64,000 bases of DNA from assembly GCF_900566085.1 (NCBI RefSeq), contig NZ_UPHT01000092.1, positions 1 to 64,000 of the forward strand, read 5' to 3'. The DNA comes from Mycobacterium attenuatum. Its GTDB lineage: Bacteria > Actinomycetota > Actinomycetes > Mycobacteriales > Mycobacteriaceae. The position numbers and the translations under genes are program-made. Position 1 is the stretch's first letter. Each line of letters opens with the position of its first letter. Below, piece after piece: positions 49,549-59,160 of this stretch. A model generated the notes under the pieces. It did not search any database. It worked only from the letters and a program-made list of their open reading frames with translations, and was not told the origin of the DNA.

Positions 49549-50397
49549 ATGTTGATTCGCAGAATCGCACGACCCATGTTGTCAGCGGCGTTCATCGGCC
49601 AAGGCGTGGAGTCGCTGCTCAACCCCAAGCCCGCGGCGGAAGCCGCCCAGCCCACCGTGAGCGGACTCCGGACACTGCCGGATCCACTCGGCAGCAGTAT
49701 TCCGTCCAATGCCGAGACCTTCGCTCAGATCAACGCGGCCGTACAGATCGGGGGCGGCGTGCTGCTGGCTACCGGCCGGCTCCCCCGCCTCGCTTCGGCG
49801 GCGCTGGCATTGACAGTGATACCGGGAAACCTTGGCGCCCACATGTTTTGGAGTGAACCCGATCCGACGCTCAAGGCGCAGAAACGCCGCGAATTCCTGA
49901 CCGACCTGAGCTTGCTGGGCGGGCTGATCATCGCGTCGGCAGACACCGCGGGCAAGCCATCGCTGGCGTGGCGCGGCCGGCGCGCCGCGAGCCGGCTCTC
50001 CGAAGCCGTGTCCTCCACGCTGCCGGGATCCGACGACATGCCGTTGGGAGCTGAGCTCGGCGACAAGATCGTCCACGGCCTGAAGGCCGGAGCCGAGCGT
50101 GGCCGGGAACTGGCCGAAACAGCTGCCGAACGCGGCGCGCCGTACGCCGAAGCTGCGCTGGAGCGCGGTCGCCACCTGGCCGGAACCGCGGCCGAAAAAA
50201 GCGCGCCACTGGCCGAGGCGGCGCGGGCGCGCGGTGAAAAGCTGGCCAGTAAGGCTCGCTCGCGCGGCCTGGAGCTCGCCGAGACCGTGCGTCATCAGGG
50301 CTCCCAACTCGCCGACACCGCCGCGGCACGCGGCGGCCACGTTGCCGACACCGCACGTGAACAGGTCAAGGGCCAGGGCCGGCGCCTTTGGCGCTAG
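49549..50397 (+). CDS. DoxX-family membrane protein with an Ala-rich repeat tail
   Basis: A 282-residue protein. Residues 1-140 are a DoxX-like membrane domain: MLIRRIARPMLSAAFIGQGVESLLNP, INAAVQIGGGVLLATGRLPRL, ALALTVIPGNLGAHMFW, LSLLGGLIIASAD. The rest is a helical tail with repeats such as AGAERGRELAETAAERGAPYAEAALERGRHLAG, period about 11-14. The tail, rich in Ala, Arg, Gly and Glu, is the odd part and could contact DNA, lipid or a partner. The ATG at 49549 is the start of likeness. The 3' end overlaps gluconokinase on the other strand by 32 bp. Confidence 0.7.
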   Translation: MLIRRIARPMLSAAFIGQGVESLLNPKPAAEAAQPTVSGLRTLPDPLGSSIPSNAETFAQINAAVQIGGGVLLATGRLPRLASAALALTVIPGNLGAHMFWSEPDPTLKAQKRREFLTDLSLLGGLIIASADTAGKPSLAWRGRRAASRLSEAVSSTLPGSDDMPLGAELGDKIVHGLKAGAERGRELAETAAERGAPYAEAALERGRHLAGTAAEKSAPLAEAARARGEKLASKARSRGLELAETVRHQGSQLADTAAARGGHVADTAREQVKGQGRRLWR

Positions 50398-50872
50398 CCA
50401 AGAAGCTTTCGACGATCGCGCTGACGTCCTGGTCTACGTCCACGACCACGCCTGACTCGTCGCCGCCGAGCGGTTCGAGCGTGTCCTGTTGCGATCGCAG
50501 GAGCTCAACCGGCATGAAGTGCCCGGCCCGGTTGGCCGATCGGCGGCCGATCACATCCGCGGAGCCGCCCAGATGCAGAAATTCCAGCTGGGGACAATGG
50601 GCTCGCAGTTGATCGCGGTAGCTGCGTTTGAGCGCCGAGCAGCTGGCCACCCCACCTCCGCGGTGGGCGGCCAGCCACTGCCCCACCCGCTGCAGCCAGG
50701 GGTGGCGATCGTCATCGTCGAGGGGTTCACCGGCGGCCATCTTGGCGATGTTCGCCGGTGGATGCACGGTGTCGGCGTCCAGGAACGGCACCCCCAACCG
50801 CCGGGCCAGCGCCGCACCCACCGTCGACTTGCCAGACCCCGAAACACCCATCACCACAACGGGACAACGCAT
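50366..50872 (-). CDS. gntK: Gluconokinase
   Basis: A 168-residue kinase of the GntK family that makes 6-phosphogluconate. It has the P-loop GVSGSGKST, the motif LDADTVHPPANIAKMAAGEPLDDDDRHPWL for gluconate and Mg binding, and the helix SCSALKRSYRDQLR. The size is normal for this family. The start at ATG 50872 (MRCPVVVMGVSG) precedes the P-loop strand directly. Its stop is inside the 3' end of the convergent DoxX gene. Confidence 0.85.
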   Translation of the reverse strand: MRCPVVVMGVSGSGKSTVGAALARRLGVPFLDADTVHPPANIAKMAAGEPLDDDDRHPWLQRVGQWLAAHRGGGVASCSALKRSYRDQLRAHCPQLEFLHLGGSADVIGRRSANRAGHFMPVELLRSQQDTLEPLGGDESGVVVDVDQDVSAIVESFLASAKGAGPGP

Positions 50873-50889
50873 CGGCGACCTGCCCGTGC

Positions 50890-52875
50890 TCACGCCTGAT
50901 TGCGGTTCCATTCCAGCCAGCCCACACCACTGCGGCCGTCGGCGGTGCTGACGCCGACCCAGGCACGCGGGAAGTGGCTTACCCGGCCGTCGGCTGCTAA
51001 CAGCAACACCGGTGCTTGCGCGTGTACCTCGACGTTCGCGGTGAGCTCACCGGGATCGAAGCTCAGCGTCGCGTGCAGCGGTAAACCGTCGGGGCCGAAG
51101 CTATCCCGGACGCTCACCGTCTGCAGCTCGGTGAGCCGCCCGGCAGCGTCTTGGATGTAGCCGACGCTGAACGCCGGTGCGCCCGGGATCTGGATCCGGA
51201 CACCGTGCAGGTGGGCGCCGTCGTCGAGGTGCACGGCACTCCACATCCAATCCATGCTCCACCAATCGCGTACTCCCCAGGAGTGGTCGCGTTGCCCAGG
51301 AACGGCGTCAAGACGATAGTCTGCCCCGCCGACGGTGACGAAACCCGAAACGGTGCAAGGGATTTCGTACCGCGACGTCATACGATACTGATACGGAATT
51401 CCGTCGGTTGTCCAGACCAGGTGCACCGTCACCTCGACCGGATCTCCGGGCTCACCGCGCAGCAAGGCCGCGGGGTCGGCGTATGCATGACCGCGCGCCC
51501 GCAAGTCGACACGATAGGTCTGCAGCGGGGTGGTGACCGCGTGCGCCAGCTCAATGGCATCGGTGCGCACCGACCACGCATCGTCGGGCAGCGGAACGTC
51601 GACGCCGACGACGGCCACGGTCGGCAAGCCGGGCCCGCATAACAGCGCGTGCACCCATGCGGTGTGCTGATTGGCAATCCGGCCCAGACGGAACCAGCCG
51701 CCCAATCCCTGTGGCGCGTCGACGAAGTCGGCGTACCAACTCTCACTCCACAGCGGTTCGTCGGTCGGTGTGTGGGCGAGTTCGTCGTTTTCCGAAGGCC
51801 GCAGCGGCTCAGGTCGCTCCGCTGCCGCCAGTATCGCCAGGGCATCGGTGTCGAGCACGTGATCGCAATGGCGCTGCAGCATCGTCATGAACAAGCGGTC
51901 ACCCCGCTCGGTGCGTTCGACCAGCATCGACGAGACGATTGCCATCATGACGCCGAAAAAGCTTTGCCCACGGACACCTTCGGCGACATCGGCCAGGCTG
52001 ATCGACGGTTCGGGCCCCAGGGCTTCGTGATAGGTCCGCAGCAGGTCCTGGTAGTGGGTCCGGCGGTCTGGCGTCGGTAGCGCACAGCCGAGAAAGTAAG
52101 CCAGATCGGTCATCGCCGGTCCCCAGGAAACCGTCTGCCAGTCGACCACCGTCAAAGGCCGCTCGGCTCCGACTGCACCGAAAAGCAGGTTGTCCAAACG
52201 GTAATCGCCGTGGACGAGCCCCTGGATTCCGCGTCGGACAGCCTCCTGGTAGCCGTCGAACGCGGCCACCAACCGGTCACAGACTGCACGGCACTCGGCA
52301 GTGATCTGGTCGCCATAGCGCTCGACGAAGGCGGCGTAGAGTGCGGCGATCATAGCCTGGTTCAGTGGGGCGTCACGGTGCAGCCACGGCGCTTCTGCCA
52401 GCGCCGCGTCACCGAGCAGCGGCCCATGCAGCCGTCCCAACTCCCTGACCGCCAGGCGAGCTTGTTCGGTTGTAGCGCCTACGATCTCGTCGCCGACGAC
52501 AGCCGGTCCGGCGTCACCGAGCAGCAGGTCGAACGCGCCGGTCGAGGCGTCGACCGCCGCGTGATAACAAGGGGCTACCGGTCCGTCAAGGCGTGGCGCG
52601 ATGTCGCGGTAAAACCGGACCTCACGTTGGTAGAGGCCAAGCGACTGGCCGGTCTGCCGGCTCATCGGATCGGTGGCCGCAACCTTCAGCACCACCGACT
52701 GCGGGCCGGCGGCTGCTGCGTATGCCGGCACGACGCGGTAGCACTCGCTCATCTGCCCGGTGCCGATGCGCTCGACGGTGAAATCGGTGACGGCGCCGGC
52801 ACCGATCATCGCGGTCAGCCACGACGCGGTGAGATCACCCGGTCGTTCAATGACGCGCTCGCTGTCCGAATTCAT
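50890..52875 (-). CDS. Aminoglycoside phosphotransferase-like / C-terminal DUF fusion
   Basis: A 661-residue two-part protein. Residues about 15-345 are an APH/choline kinase-like domain: VLKVAATDPMSRQTGQ (nucleotide loop), catalytic loop GLVHGDYRLDNLLFG with the active Asp, and VVDWQTVSWGP with the metal Asp. Residues about 370-661 form a beta-rich half (VPGQRDHSWGVRDWWSMDW; GHAYADPAALLRG) of the AttH/DUF7064 type as I recall it. A kinase fused to such a lipid- or ligand-binding half suggests a small-molecule kinase. It begins 2 bp after the lipT stop, so they are one operon. Confidence 0.7.
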   Translation of the reverse strand: MNSDSERVIERPGDLTASWLTAMIGAGAVTDFTVERIGTGQMSECYRVVPAYAAAAGPQSVVLKVAATDPMSRQTGQSLGLYQREVRFYRDIAPRLDGPVAPCYHAAVDASTGAFDLLLGDAGPAVVGDEIVGATTEQARLAVRELGRLHGPLLGDAALAEAPWLHRDAPLNQAMIAALYAAFVERYGDQITAECRAVCDRLVAAFDGYQEAVRRGIQGLVHGDYRLDNLLFGAVGAERPLTVVDWQTVSWGPAMTDLAYFLGCALPTPDRRTHYQDLLRTYHEALGPEPSISLADVAEGVRGQSFFGVMMAIVSSMLVERTERGDRLFMTMLQRHCDHVLDTDALAILAAAERPEPLRPSENDELAHTPTDEPLWSESWYADFVDAPQGLGGWFRLGRIANQHTAWVHALLCGPGLPTVAVVGVDVPLPDDAWSVRTDAIELAHAVTTPLQTYRVDLRARGHAYADPAALLRGEPGDPVEVTVHLVWTTDGIPYQYRMTSRYEIPCTVSGFVTVGGADYRLDAVPGQRDHSWGVRDWWSMDWMWSAVHLDDGAHLHGVRIQIPGAPAFSVGYIQDAAGRLTELQTVSVRDSFGPDGLPLHATLSFDPGELTANVEVHAQAPVLLLAADGRVSHFPRAWVGVSTADGRSGVGWLEWNRNQA

Positions 52876-52877
52876 GA

Positions 52878-54383
52878 TCACTGCACCAGCGAAAAGCCGT
52901 CCCAGACCAGCCGGCGGTGCTGGTGCGGATCGAACTCGACGCGGCACTTGCGGTCGATCACCAGCACTGCTCGCCGGTTGCACGTATAGGCCGGCCAGTC
53001 GTCGCCTGGCACACCGGTCTGGCTGAAAGACCGCCAGCGGCTCATGACTTCGTCGCTGACCCGCAGCGCATGTCCCCGGTCGGCGGCAGCGGTCAGCACC
53101 GCGCCGAAGGTGGTCCGGTAGATGTCGAAGACGGCGAGCAGCTCGGTCGCGTGCGTTGCACCGAAACCAGACCAGCGCAGGGTCCGCGGGGCGTAGTCGT
53201 AGCGGTAGAGATAAGTAGGAGCGTGCGCGCCGTGCGCTTCGGCAATCTGCCAAGCCGCCGCGTTGAACGCGAAATCCCCGCCAAGTTGAATGCATGCCGA
53301 CGGCTTGGGATAGTCCGGGTAGGCCGAGGTTATGCGTTCCCTGGTGGCCGGTTCCGTGTCGGCCAGTAGTTCGTCGATCATCGCCTTGGTGGTCGGCAGC
53401 ATCTTGAGGAAGCGGGTGAATAACCGGCCCTCTTCAGCGTTGGTGCCCACGATCAGTGGCACCTGGTGGGATTGCCCGGACCGCATCGCCTCGACGGGTT
53501 CGACGGGCAGGCAGTCGTCGCCGAAGGTGGGGCCAAGGGGGAAGGCGCCCAAACGTTTCTGCATGCCTTGCTCGATCAGGCGGTGCTGGGCTTGCACCAG
53601 CTGGGCCGGGGTTGCCCGCATGAGTGCGCTGGCGGCATCACGCGCACGGGCGCCCAGCAGATCGGCAAAGCGTGCCGCGAACTCGGCGGCCGTCTCGCGG
53701 GGACGCACCATTCCCGCTGCGGGGCTTTCTGAAATAGCCTGTGCAAAAAGCCCTTTCGCGGCCGGCACGGCCAGCAATGTAGCGGTGATATGCGCGCCGG
53801 CACTCTCCCCGAAAATGGTGACGTTGTCGGGGTCACCACCGAATTGGGCGATGTTGGCCCGGATCCACTGCAAGGCCAGCACCAAGTCGCGCAGATACAA
53901 GTTGCCCTCGATGCTGGTGTCGGCCGTCGACAGCGACGACAGGTCCAGACAGCCCAGCGCACCCAACCGGTAGTTGACCGACACGTAGACGCAGCCCCGG
54001 CGGGCCAGCGCGGCGCCGTCGTATATCGGAGTGGCCGAGCTGCCCATAATGTAGCCGCCACCATGGATGAAGACCATGACCGGTAGTGATTCCGACGCGG
54101 GGGCTTCGGGTGTGACGACGTTGAGGGTGAGGCAGTCCTCGCTTATCGGCTGATACCTGCCCACGCCGAGCATCGTGTAGCGGCGTTGCTGGGGCGCGCA
54201 GTTGGTGAACCCGTGGCAGTGCCGCACACCGGACCAGGGTTGCGCCGGCTGCGGCGTCCGGAAACGCAACGGCCCCACCGGCGGCCTGGCGTAGGGGATG
54301 GATCGCCAGCGATGCACGCCGTCGCGGGTGAAGCCTTCGACAATGCCGGTGGCCGTGCGTGCGCGGACGGTGCGCTCGTGCAT
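52878..54383 (-). CDS. lipT: Type B carboxylesterase LipT (Rv2045c-like)
   Basis: A 501-residue carboxylesterase. The oxyanion segment VFIHGGGY, the nucleophile FGESAGAH (Ser 194) and NYRLGALGCLDL match the type B family; the late Glu and His are in the VGTNAEEGRLF and GATHATELLAVF regions. It hydrolyses ester lipids. The length compares with about 511 residues in M. tuberculosis as I recall. There is no clear signal peptide. It heads a unit with the APH-like gene; lppI is divergent 78 bp away. Confidence 0.85.
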   Translation of the reverse strand: MHERTVRARTATGIVEGFTRDGVHRWRSIPYARPPVGPLRFRTPQPAQPWSGVRHCHGFTNCAPQQRRYTMLGVGRYQPISEDCLTLNVVTPEAPASESLPVMVFIHGGGYIMGSSATPIYDGAALARRGCVYVSVNYRLGALGCLDLSSLSTADTSIEGNLYLRDLVLALQWIRANIAQFGGDPDNVTIFGESAGAHITATLLAVPAAKGLFAQAISESPAAGMVRPRETAAEFAARFADLLGARARDAASALMRATPAQLVQAQHRLIEQGMQKRLGAFPLGPTFGDDCLPVEPVEAMRSGQSHQVPLIVGTNAEEGRLFTRFLKMLPTTKAMIDELLADTEPATRERITSAYPDYPKPSACIQLGGDFAFNAAAWQIAEAHGAHAPTYLYRYDYAPRTLRWSGFGATHATELLAVFDIYRTTFGAVLTAAADRGHALRVSDEVMSRWRSFSQTGVPGDDWPAYTCNRRAVLVIDRKCRVEFDPHQHRRLVWDGFSLVQ

Positions 54384-54461
54384 AACCCGACGTTAGCGGA
54401 TTCTTTGGGCACACCGGATGGGCAGCACCTTTAGCCACGCCGAGGCCGCTAGCCTGAATCG

Positions 54462-55184
54462 ATGCGGATCGCCGTCCTGGTCGCAGTGCCATTGCTGGTT
54501 GCCGGGTGCTCGCACGACATCGGCAGCCACCCAGGGCTATCGCGAACCAGCACGCCAACCAGCACGCCAACCAGCACGCCAACCAGCACGCCAACGTCGC
54601 CGGTGTCGTCGGCTTCGGCGGCGGGCAAACCGCCAGCCGGGTCCGCCGCGTCGTCGCCGCCGGCGGCGGGTGCCCCGATCTCGGCTGTCATCGCCTGGAT
54701 AGAAGCAGGTCATCCAGCCGATCCCCGGCGCTACCACAGCATGATCCGCGACGGCGTGACCACCGAACTGGGCGACGACATCGCGTTTGCCGCCCAGGCC
54801 GGCAAAGTGTTGTGTCTGACGGACTCCAAGCACACCGGCAGCGCACTGCTCTGCCTGGTCAGCCTGTCTAATCCCCCGCCGGCTCCGGCCACCGCCTACG
54901 GCGAATGGAAAGCCGGCTGGGTCAACTTCGACGGGACTACGGCGCAGGTCGGAGCCGCCCGCGGCGATCCGGGGCCGTTCGTCAACGGCAACGGGCCCGA
55001 GCTGGCGAACGGGGACTCATTGTCGTTCGGCGATTACCGCTGTCGTACCGATCAAGCCGGGCTGTTCTTCATGAACTACGCCCACCAGTCCGCGGTGCGA
55101 TTGAGCGTTGGCGGCGTCGAACCGTTTGGTTGCCCGCGCACGGTGCCGCCGCCGGATGGAGTGGGTACGGCCTTCAGCTGTTGA
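54462..55184 (+). CDS. lppI: Lipoprotein LppI (Rv2046-like)
   Basis: A 240-residue lipoprotein. The signal [16 protein letters not shown] ends in a lipobox with Cys 16. A Ser/Thr/Pro-rich linker (about residues 17-75) holds four TSTP units, and the soluble domain from about 76 is [19 protein letters not shown] to [13 protein letters not shown], with Cys pairs that may form disulfides. The function is unknown. The linker contains a 12-bp perfect repeat that may vary among strains. Confidence 0.88.
   Translation: MRIAVLVAVPLLVAGCSHDIGSHPGLSRTSTPTSTPTSTPTSTPTSPVSSASAAGKPPAGSAASSPPAAGAPISAVIAWIEAGHPADPRRYHSMIRDGVTTELGDDIAFAAQAGKVLCLTDSKHTGSALLCLVSLSNPPPAPATAYGEWKAGWVNFDGTTAQVGAARGDPGPFVNGNGPELANGDSLSFGDYRCRTDQAGLFFMNYAHQSAVRLSVGGVEPFGCPRTVPPPDGVGTAFSC
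54546..54593 (+). repeat. 12-bp tandem repeat in lppI
   Basis: ACCAGCACGCCA is present in four perfect copies and encodes TSTP units in frame. As a multiple of 3, loss or gain of units keeps the frame, so the linker length can vary. Confidence 0.9.
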
Positions 55185-56420
55185 CTGCGACGGCGCTCTA
55201 CGGCGGGGTCGTTTGCATCGTCGTCGGTGAGTACCTTCTCTGGGTGGTGGAAACCATTGGTTCGTGGTTGCCCGTGATCAAGATGCGGCGGCAGCAGCCA
55301 CTCGATGTCGCCGTTGGCGCGTTTCCGCGTAATCCAACCCTTATCGAGGAGTTTGTGGTCGGGTCCGCAGGCAGGGTGAGTTGGTCGATGTCGGTGCGAG
55401 CGGTGCTGGCCCATTCCCGCACATGATGGAACTCGCAGCGATACCCTGGCACGTCACAGCCGGGCGGCGAGCGGGGCGCCGTGCAGCACGATCCTTCGCG
55501 TACAAGACAATTCGCTGTCCCGGTGACGCCAGGCGCTTACTGCGATAAAGCGCCAGGGCTTGGCCGCCGTCGAAGATCGCAAGGTAATGATTCGCGTGAC
55601 GAGCCAGACGCATCACATCTGACATCGGCAACAGGCTGCCAGCGCCGGTCAATCCCTTACCGGATGCCGATTCGAGGTCTTTGAGCGTGGTGGACACGAT
55701 GATGCTGGCCGGTAAGCCGTTGTGCCACCACAGATTCCGGCTGGCCAACCGCGCGCGCAAGACGGTCATGATCGCGCTGGGCGGTGTTACGGGTGTCGCG
55801 TTACGCCACCTCTTCGGGAGGCGGACCATCGACCACCGGACTCTCGTCCTCCGGGATTACACATGCCCGCAGCGGCCAATTTGGCCAACACCGCCTCCGA
55901 CGTGGCGCGCGCTTCCGGCGCCAGCCAGCCGCTAAGGCACGACATTCCGTCAAGGCCTTGCTTTCCCAAGGTCAATCCGCGTCGCCGTGCCCGGTCCTTA
56001 TCGGTGAAGGTGCCGTCGAGGTTGAGGCAGTCCATCAGCCGCTGGGCTAGTTTGGCCAGCTGGTCAGGGCCGAACCGGGTCGCCAGGCGGGCCAGATGAG
56101 CTTCGGCTTTCTCGCGAATCTCGACGTCCACCTCGACAGGCAGGTGACGAAAGAAGTCGCGGATCACCCGCAGGTGGCCCGCGCCGATATGGCCGTCGCG
56201 CTGGGCGGCAGCGGTGGCGCCCAGCTCCTCCTCGCTAGACTGTTCGCCGATCTGGTTGATCAGGGCATGTTGGGCTGCCGGCAACCGGCGCGCCGAGCCT
56301 CTCGAGCAATCGCAACCGCTCCGGAGTTGTCAGCGCCTCAAACGACAACTCAGTCAAGTCGTCGATCGCATCGTCGAGCCGGTCAAGCACCGCGACCACC
56401 GACTCGCTATCCGAGCGCAT
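55180..56420 (-). pseudogene. Broken 13E12-family (REP13E12, HNH endonuclease-like) gene
   Basis: Pieces in several minus-strand frames line up with the 13E12 family: [42 protein letters not shown] at the start (56420), [16 protein letters not shown], then [24 protein letters not shown] stretch of some 55 residues between ELG and ATAAAQRD, which full copies carry, is missing. [48 protein letters not shown] and CGPDHKLL (HNH part) follow in other frames. Frameshifts and the deletion mark it as dead. It ends near or inside lppI. Confidence 0.8.
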
Positions 56421-56495
56421 GTTCGAATGCTGTCTCGGTGTATCGACAAAATTCCCCGGCCCGAGACTCCTGAAACCATAGTGACGCAAGTGATT

Positions 56496-59117
56496 TCAGT
56501 CGCTCGCCAAGCCCCCGCAAGCCAACTCGAGCACGTGAATCTCCCCCGTGCCGCCGTCGACCTCGACGAGTGCGCCCGGCTGCAGGTATCGCGTTGCGCC
56601 CTGGACGTCGACCACACACGGGAAGCCGAACTCGCGGGCCACGACGGCCGCATGGGACATCGGGCCGCCGAGTTCGGTGACCACGGCAGCGGCGTAACAG
56701 AAGGCGGCGGTGTAGCCGACGTCGGTGACCTCGGCCACCAGAATTTCGCCCGGCTGCAGGTCATCGATGGTTTCCGGACGCACGATCCGCACCCGGCCGC
56801 GGACCCGGCCACCACAAACGCCGACTCCACGCAATGTGTCCCCCGCTCCCAATGCGGACGATGACCCGGCCGATGGTTCCCAACGCCCGCTGAACACAGT
56901 AGGCGGAACGACGGCGGTCAGCCTGCGTTGTTCGGCCCGGCGTCGGGCCACCAGCGCGGCGACGTCGTCAGGCAGCGCATCGAGTTCGTCGACCAGCAGA
57001 TAGAACACGTCCTCGGGGCTTTCGACGACACCGGCCTCGGCCAGCCGGCGCCCATACTCGCGCAGCAGAGCGCGAAGCACCCAAATCGCCCGGACCATCT
57101 TGTCGCGCCGGACTTCCCGATCACGCAGTTGGCGCGCCGCGAGCATCGCAATAGCCTTGGCCCGCAATGGGATTGTTGAGTGCTGAGGTTGCGGCGCCGG
57201 CGCGCTCAATGCCTTGGCCACCATTCCGACCAGCAGCTGGGGGTTGTCTGCATAGCTGGTCGACAGCATCTCCACCTCGGCCGGACCGCGATGGCCGATC
57301 AACGAAAGCTCTTGCCACACCAGGGCGTGAAACTCAGGTGCCGCCACGGCGAGCTTGCCAAGGCGATCCCCCGGCTCGGCCAGCACTCGCAGCACACCGG
57401 GGTCCCGCCGGGCCGCCGCCACCAGTCGCTGCACGGCTTCCACCGGACGTGCGCTGACCAATTGCGGTCCGGCGGCCGGCGCGGTGTCTCGACCACACAG
57501 GGCGCGCAGCAACACGTTGAAGGCAGCACACAGCATGAATGACCCGGAGGCCAAGACCCAGCCGTGAACCACGTGGTCCCGCGCCAGCAAGATCAGGCTC
57601 AGCAGCCGGCGGTCATCCAACTGCGAGATGTCGCGGGTCAAATGTTCTAGACGGTCGACGTCGTCGAGATAGTCGCTGGTGTCACGCGACGAACCGGCAC
57701 TCAACCCGACGAGGTTGACACCGAATACCCCGATGTTGCGGATGGTGCGCAACAGCCTGTGGGCGCGGCGTGATTCCGACGGCGGGCGCTCCTCACCGAA
57801 GATGGGAAGCGAGGCCATGCTGGGGCCGAAGAATCCGCTGTTGCTGACGATCATCGCGGGTTTGGCGAACGGCACGGTCTCGGCCATGAAATGCGCCGAC
57901 GTGATGGCCCCGTACAGCCGGTGGGCGAACACCGCCACCGTCCGCATCGCGATTTCGCGTTGGATCACCCCGCCCGGCCGCAACCGTTCGGCTATACCCA
58001 CACCGCCGGCACGAAGGCCGCGCACGGTGACCGACGCCGACGACGGCGAGAACGGACCGGGCAGCGCCTCGGATAAGTTGGTCGCCAGGAAGGTCGGGAA
58101 CCGCGGGTCGATCGGGGTGTCGAACTCGCCGTTAGCCCCTTGCGGTCCAGCCAGTCTGGGAACGACGCCGTCTTCGGCCGGGGCGTCGACGGCGGGAAGG
58201 TCCTGGATAGTGGCCAGCCGCCAGGGCAGGGCGAGCACCCGGCTGCCTACGGAGACCCGGCCGCGCACCGCCAGGACGAAGTCGTCAACGGCCTCCACGG
58301 CCACCCATGCCGGCCGGAAACCCCACTCGTCGTTCAGCCGTGACGTGTCCATCGTCGGAACTCGTTGCACCAGTGCAAGTTCGGCGCAGGACGAGATACG
58401 CTGTAACGCCCCGGCGGCCACCGGCAGAAGTGGGCGTCCCAGCGCGGCAGCGATCTGGCGGAACGTCGGCTGACCCGCAGCGGCCAGGTTCACCGCACCG
58501 CTGTCGGCTCTCAGGATCGCCCGGATCAGTAGCCGAACCACGTCGTCAACGTGGACCACCTGCACAACGGAATCGCCTGATCCGCAGGGGAATACCGGCA
58601 AAGCCCAGACCCGGCGCACCCAATTGTCGACGCTGCGGCCGACAATCAGCGCCGAGCGGACCGACACCCACTGCACTCCGGAGTCCGCCAGCATCTGCTC
58701 GACCCGCGCTTGGTGTTGGCCCTCAATGGAATTCGGTGCGAGGTCGTCGGTTTCGGTGGCCGGGCTCTGCCCCTGACGGTAGACGTGGGCCGAACTGACG
58801 AACACAATCCGTCCCGTCCCGGAGTTGCTCATCGCTTCCAGGACGTTGCGTGTGCCATCGATATTGACCTGCGCACCGATGCGGCTGTCCGGACCCGGAC
58901 TGCTGGCCCATGCGCAGTGCGCGACGACGTCGGCGCCCGTTATCGCACGCTCGACCGCAGCTGCATCGCGGATATCTGCTGTGATGAAATCGGCTGCACT
59001 GAGCCAGCTTTCGGGCCGATGACGGGCGACACCGACAACCTGGTGGCCCTGGCTCAGCAATTTGGCGGCAAGACCCCGGCCGAGTACTCCGCTGGCCCCG
59101 GTGATCGCGACTCTCAT
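56496..59117 (-). CDS. NAD-dependent epimerase / PEP-utiliser mobile domain protein (Rv2047c-like)
   Basis: An 873-residue protein. Residues 1-300 are an extended SDR/epimerase domain with MRVAITGASGVLGRGLAAK at the start and SSAHVYR in place of the usual YxxxK region. The middle (about 330-760) is mostly helical with no named domain. The C-terminal 90 residues are a PEP-utiliser-type swivelling domain with the catalytic-type His in ELGGPMSHAAVVARE. The ATG at 59117 precedes the Rossmann strand and follows GGGGGCG. It lies 43 bp after the pks12 stop and is likely in the same operon, so a role in modifying the mycoketide product or its partner is plausible. Confidence 0.82.
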   Translation of the reverse strand: MRVAITGASGVLGRGLAAKLLSQGHQVVGVARHRPESWLSAADFITADIRDAAAVERAITGADVVAHCAWASSPGPDSRIGAQVNIDGTRNVLEAMSNSGTGRIVFVSSAHVYRQGQSPATETDDLAPNSIEGQHQARVEQMLADSGVQWVSVRSALIVGRSVDNWVRRVWALPVFPCGSGDSVVQVVHVDDVVRLLIRAILRADSGAVNLAAAGQPTFRQIAAALGRPLLPVAAGALQRISSCAELALVQRVPTMDTSRLNDEWGFRPAWVAVEAVDDFVLAVRGRVSVGSRVLALPWRLATIQDLPAVDAPAEDGVVPRLAGPQGANGEFDTPIDPRFPTFLATNLSEALPGPFSPSSASVTVRGLRAGGVGIAERLRPGGVIQREIAMRTVAVFAHRLYGAITSAHFMAETVPFAKPAMIVSNSGFFGPSMASLPIFGEERPPSESRRAHRLLRTIRNIGVFGVNLVGLSAGSSRDTSDYLDDVDRLEHLTRDISQLDDRRLLSLILLARDHVVHGWVLASGSFMLCAAFNVLLRALCGRDTAPAAGPQLVSARPVEAVQRLVAAARRDPGVLRVLAEPGDRLGKLAVAAPEFHALVWQELSLIGHRGPAEVEMLSTSYADNPQLLVGMVAKALSAPAPQPQHSTIPLRAKAIAMLAARQLRDREVRRDKMVRAIWVLRALLREYGRRLAEAGVVESPEDVFYLLVDELDALPDDVAALVARRRAEQRRLTAVVPPTVFSGRWEPSAGSSSALGAGDTLRGVGVCGGRVRGRVRIVRPETIDDLQPGEILVAEVTDVGYTAAFCYAAAVVTELGGPMSHAAVVAREFGFPCVVDVQGATRYLQPGALVEVDGGTGEIHVLELACGGLASD

Positions 59118-59160
59118 CGAGCAGTTCGCCCCCACTGCCTCATCGCCGGTTCTCGCATGG

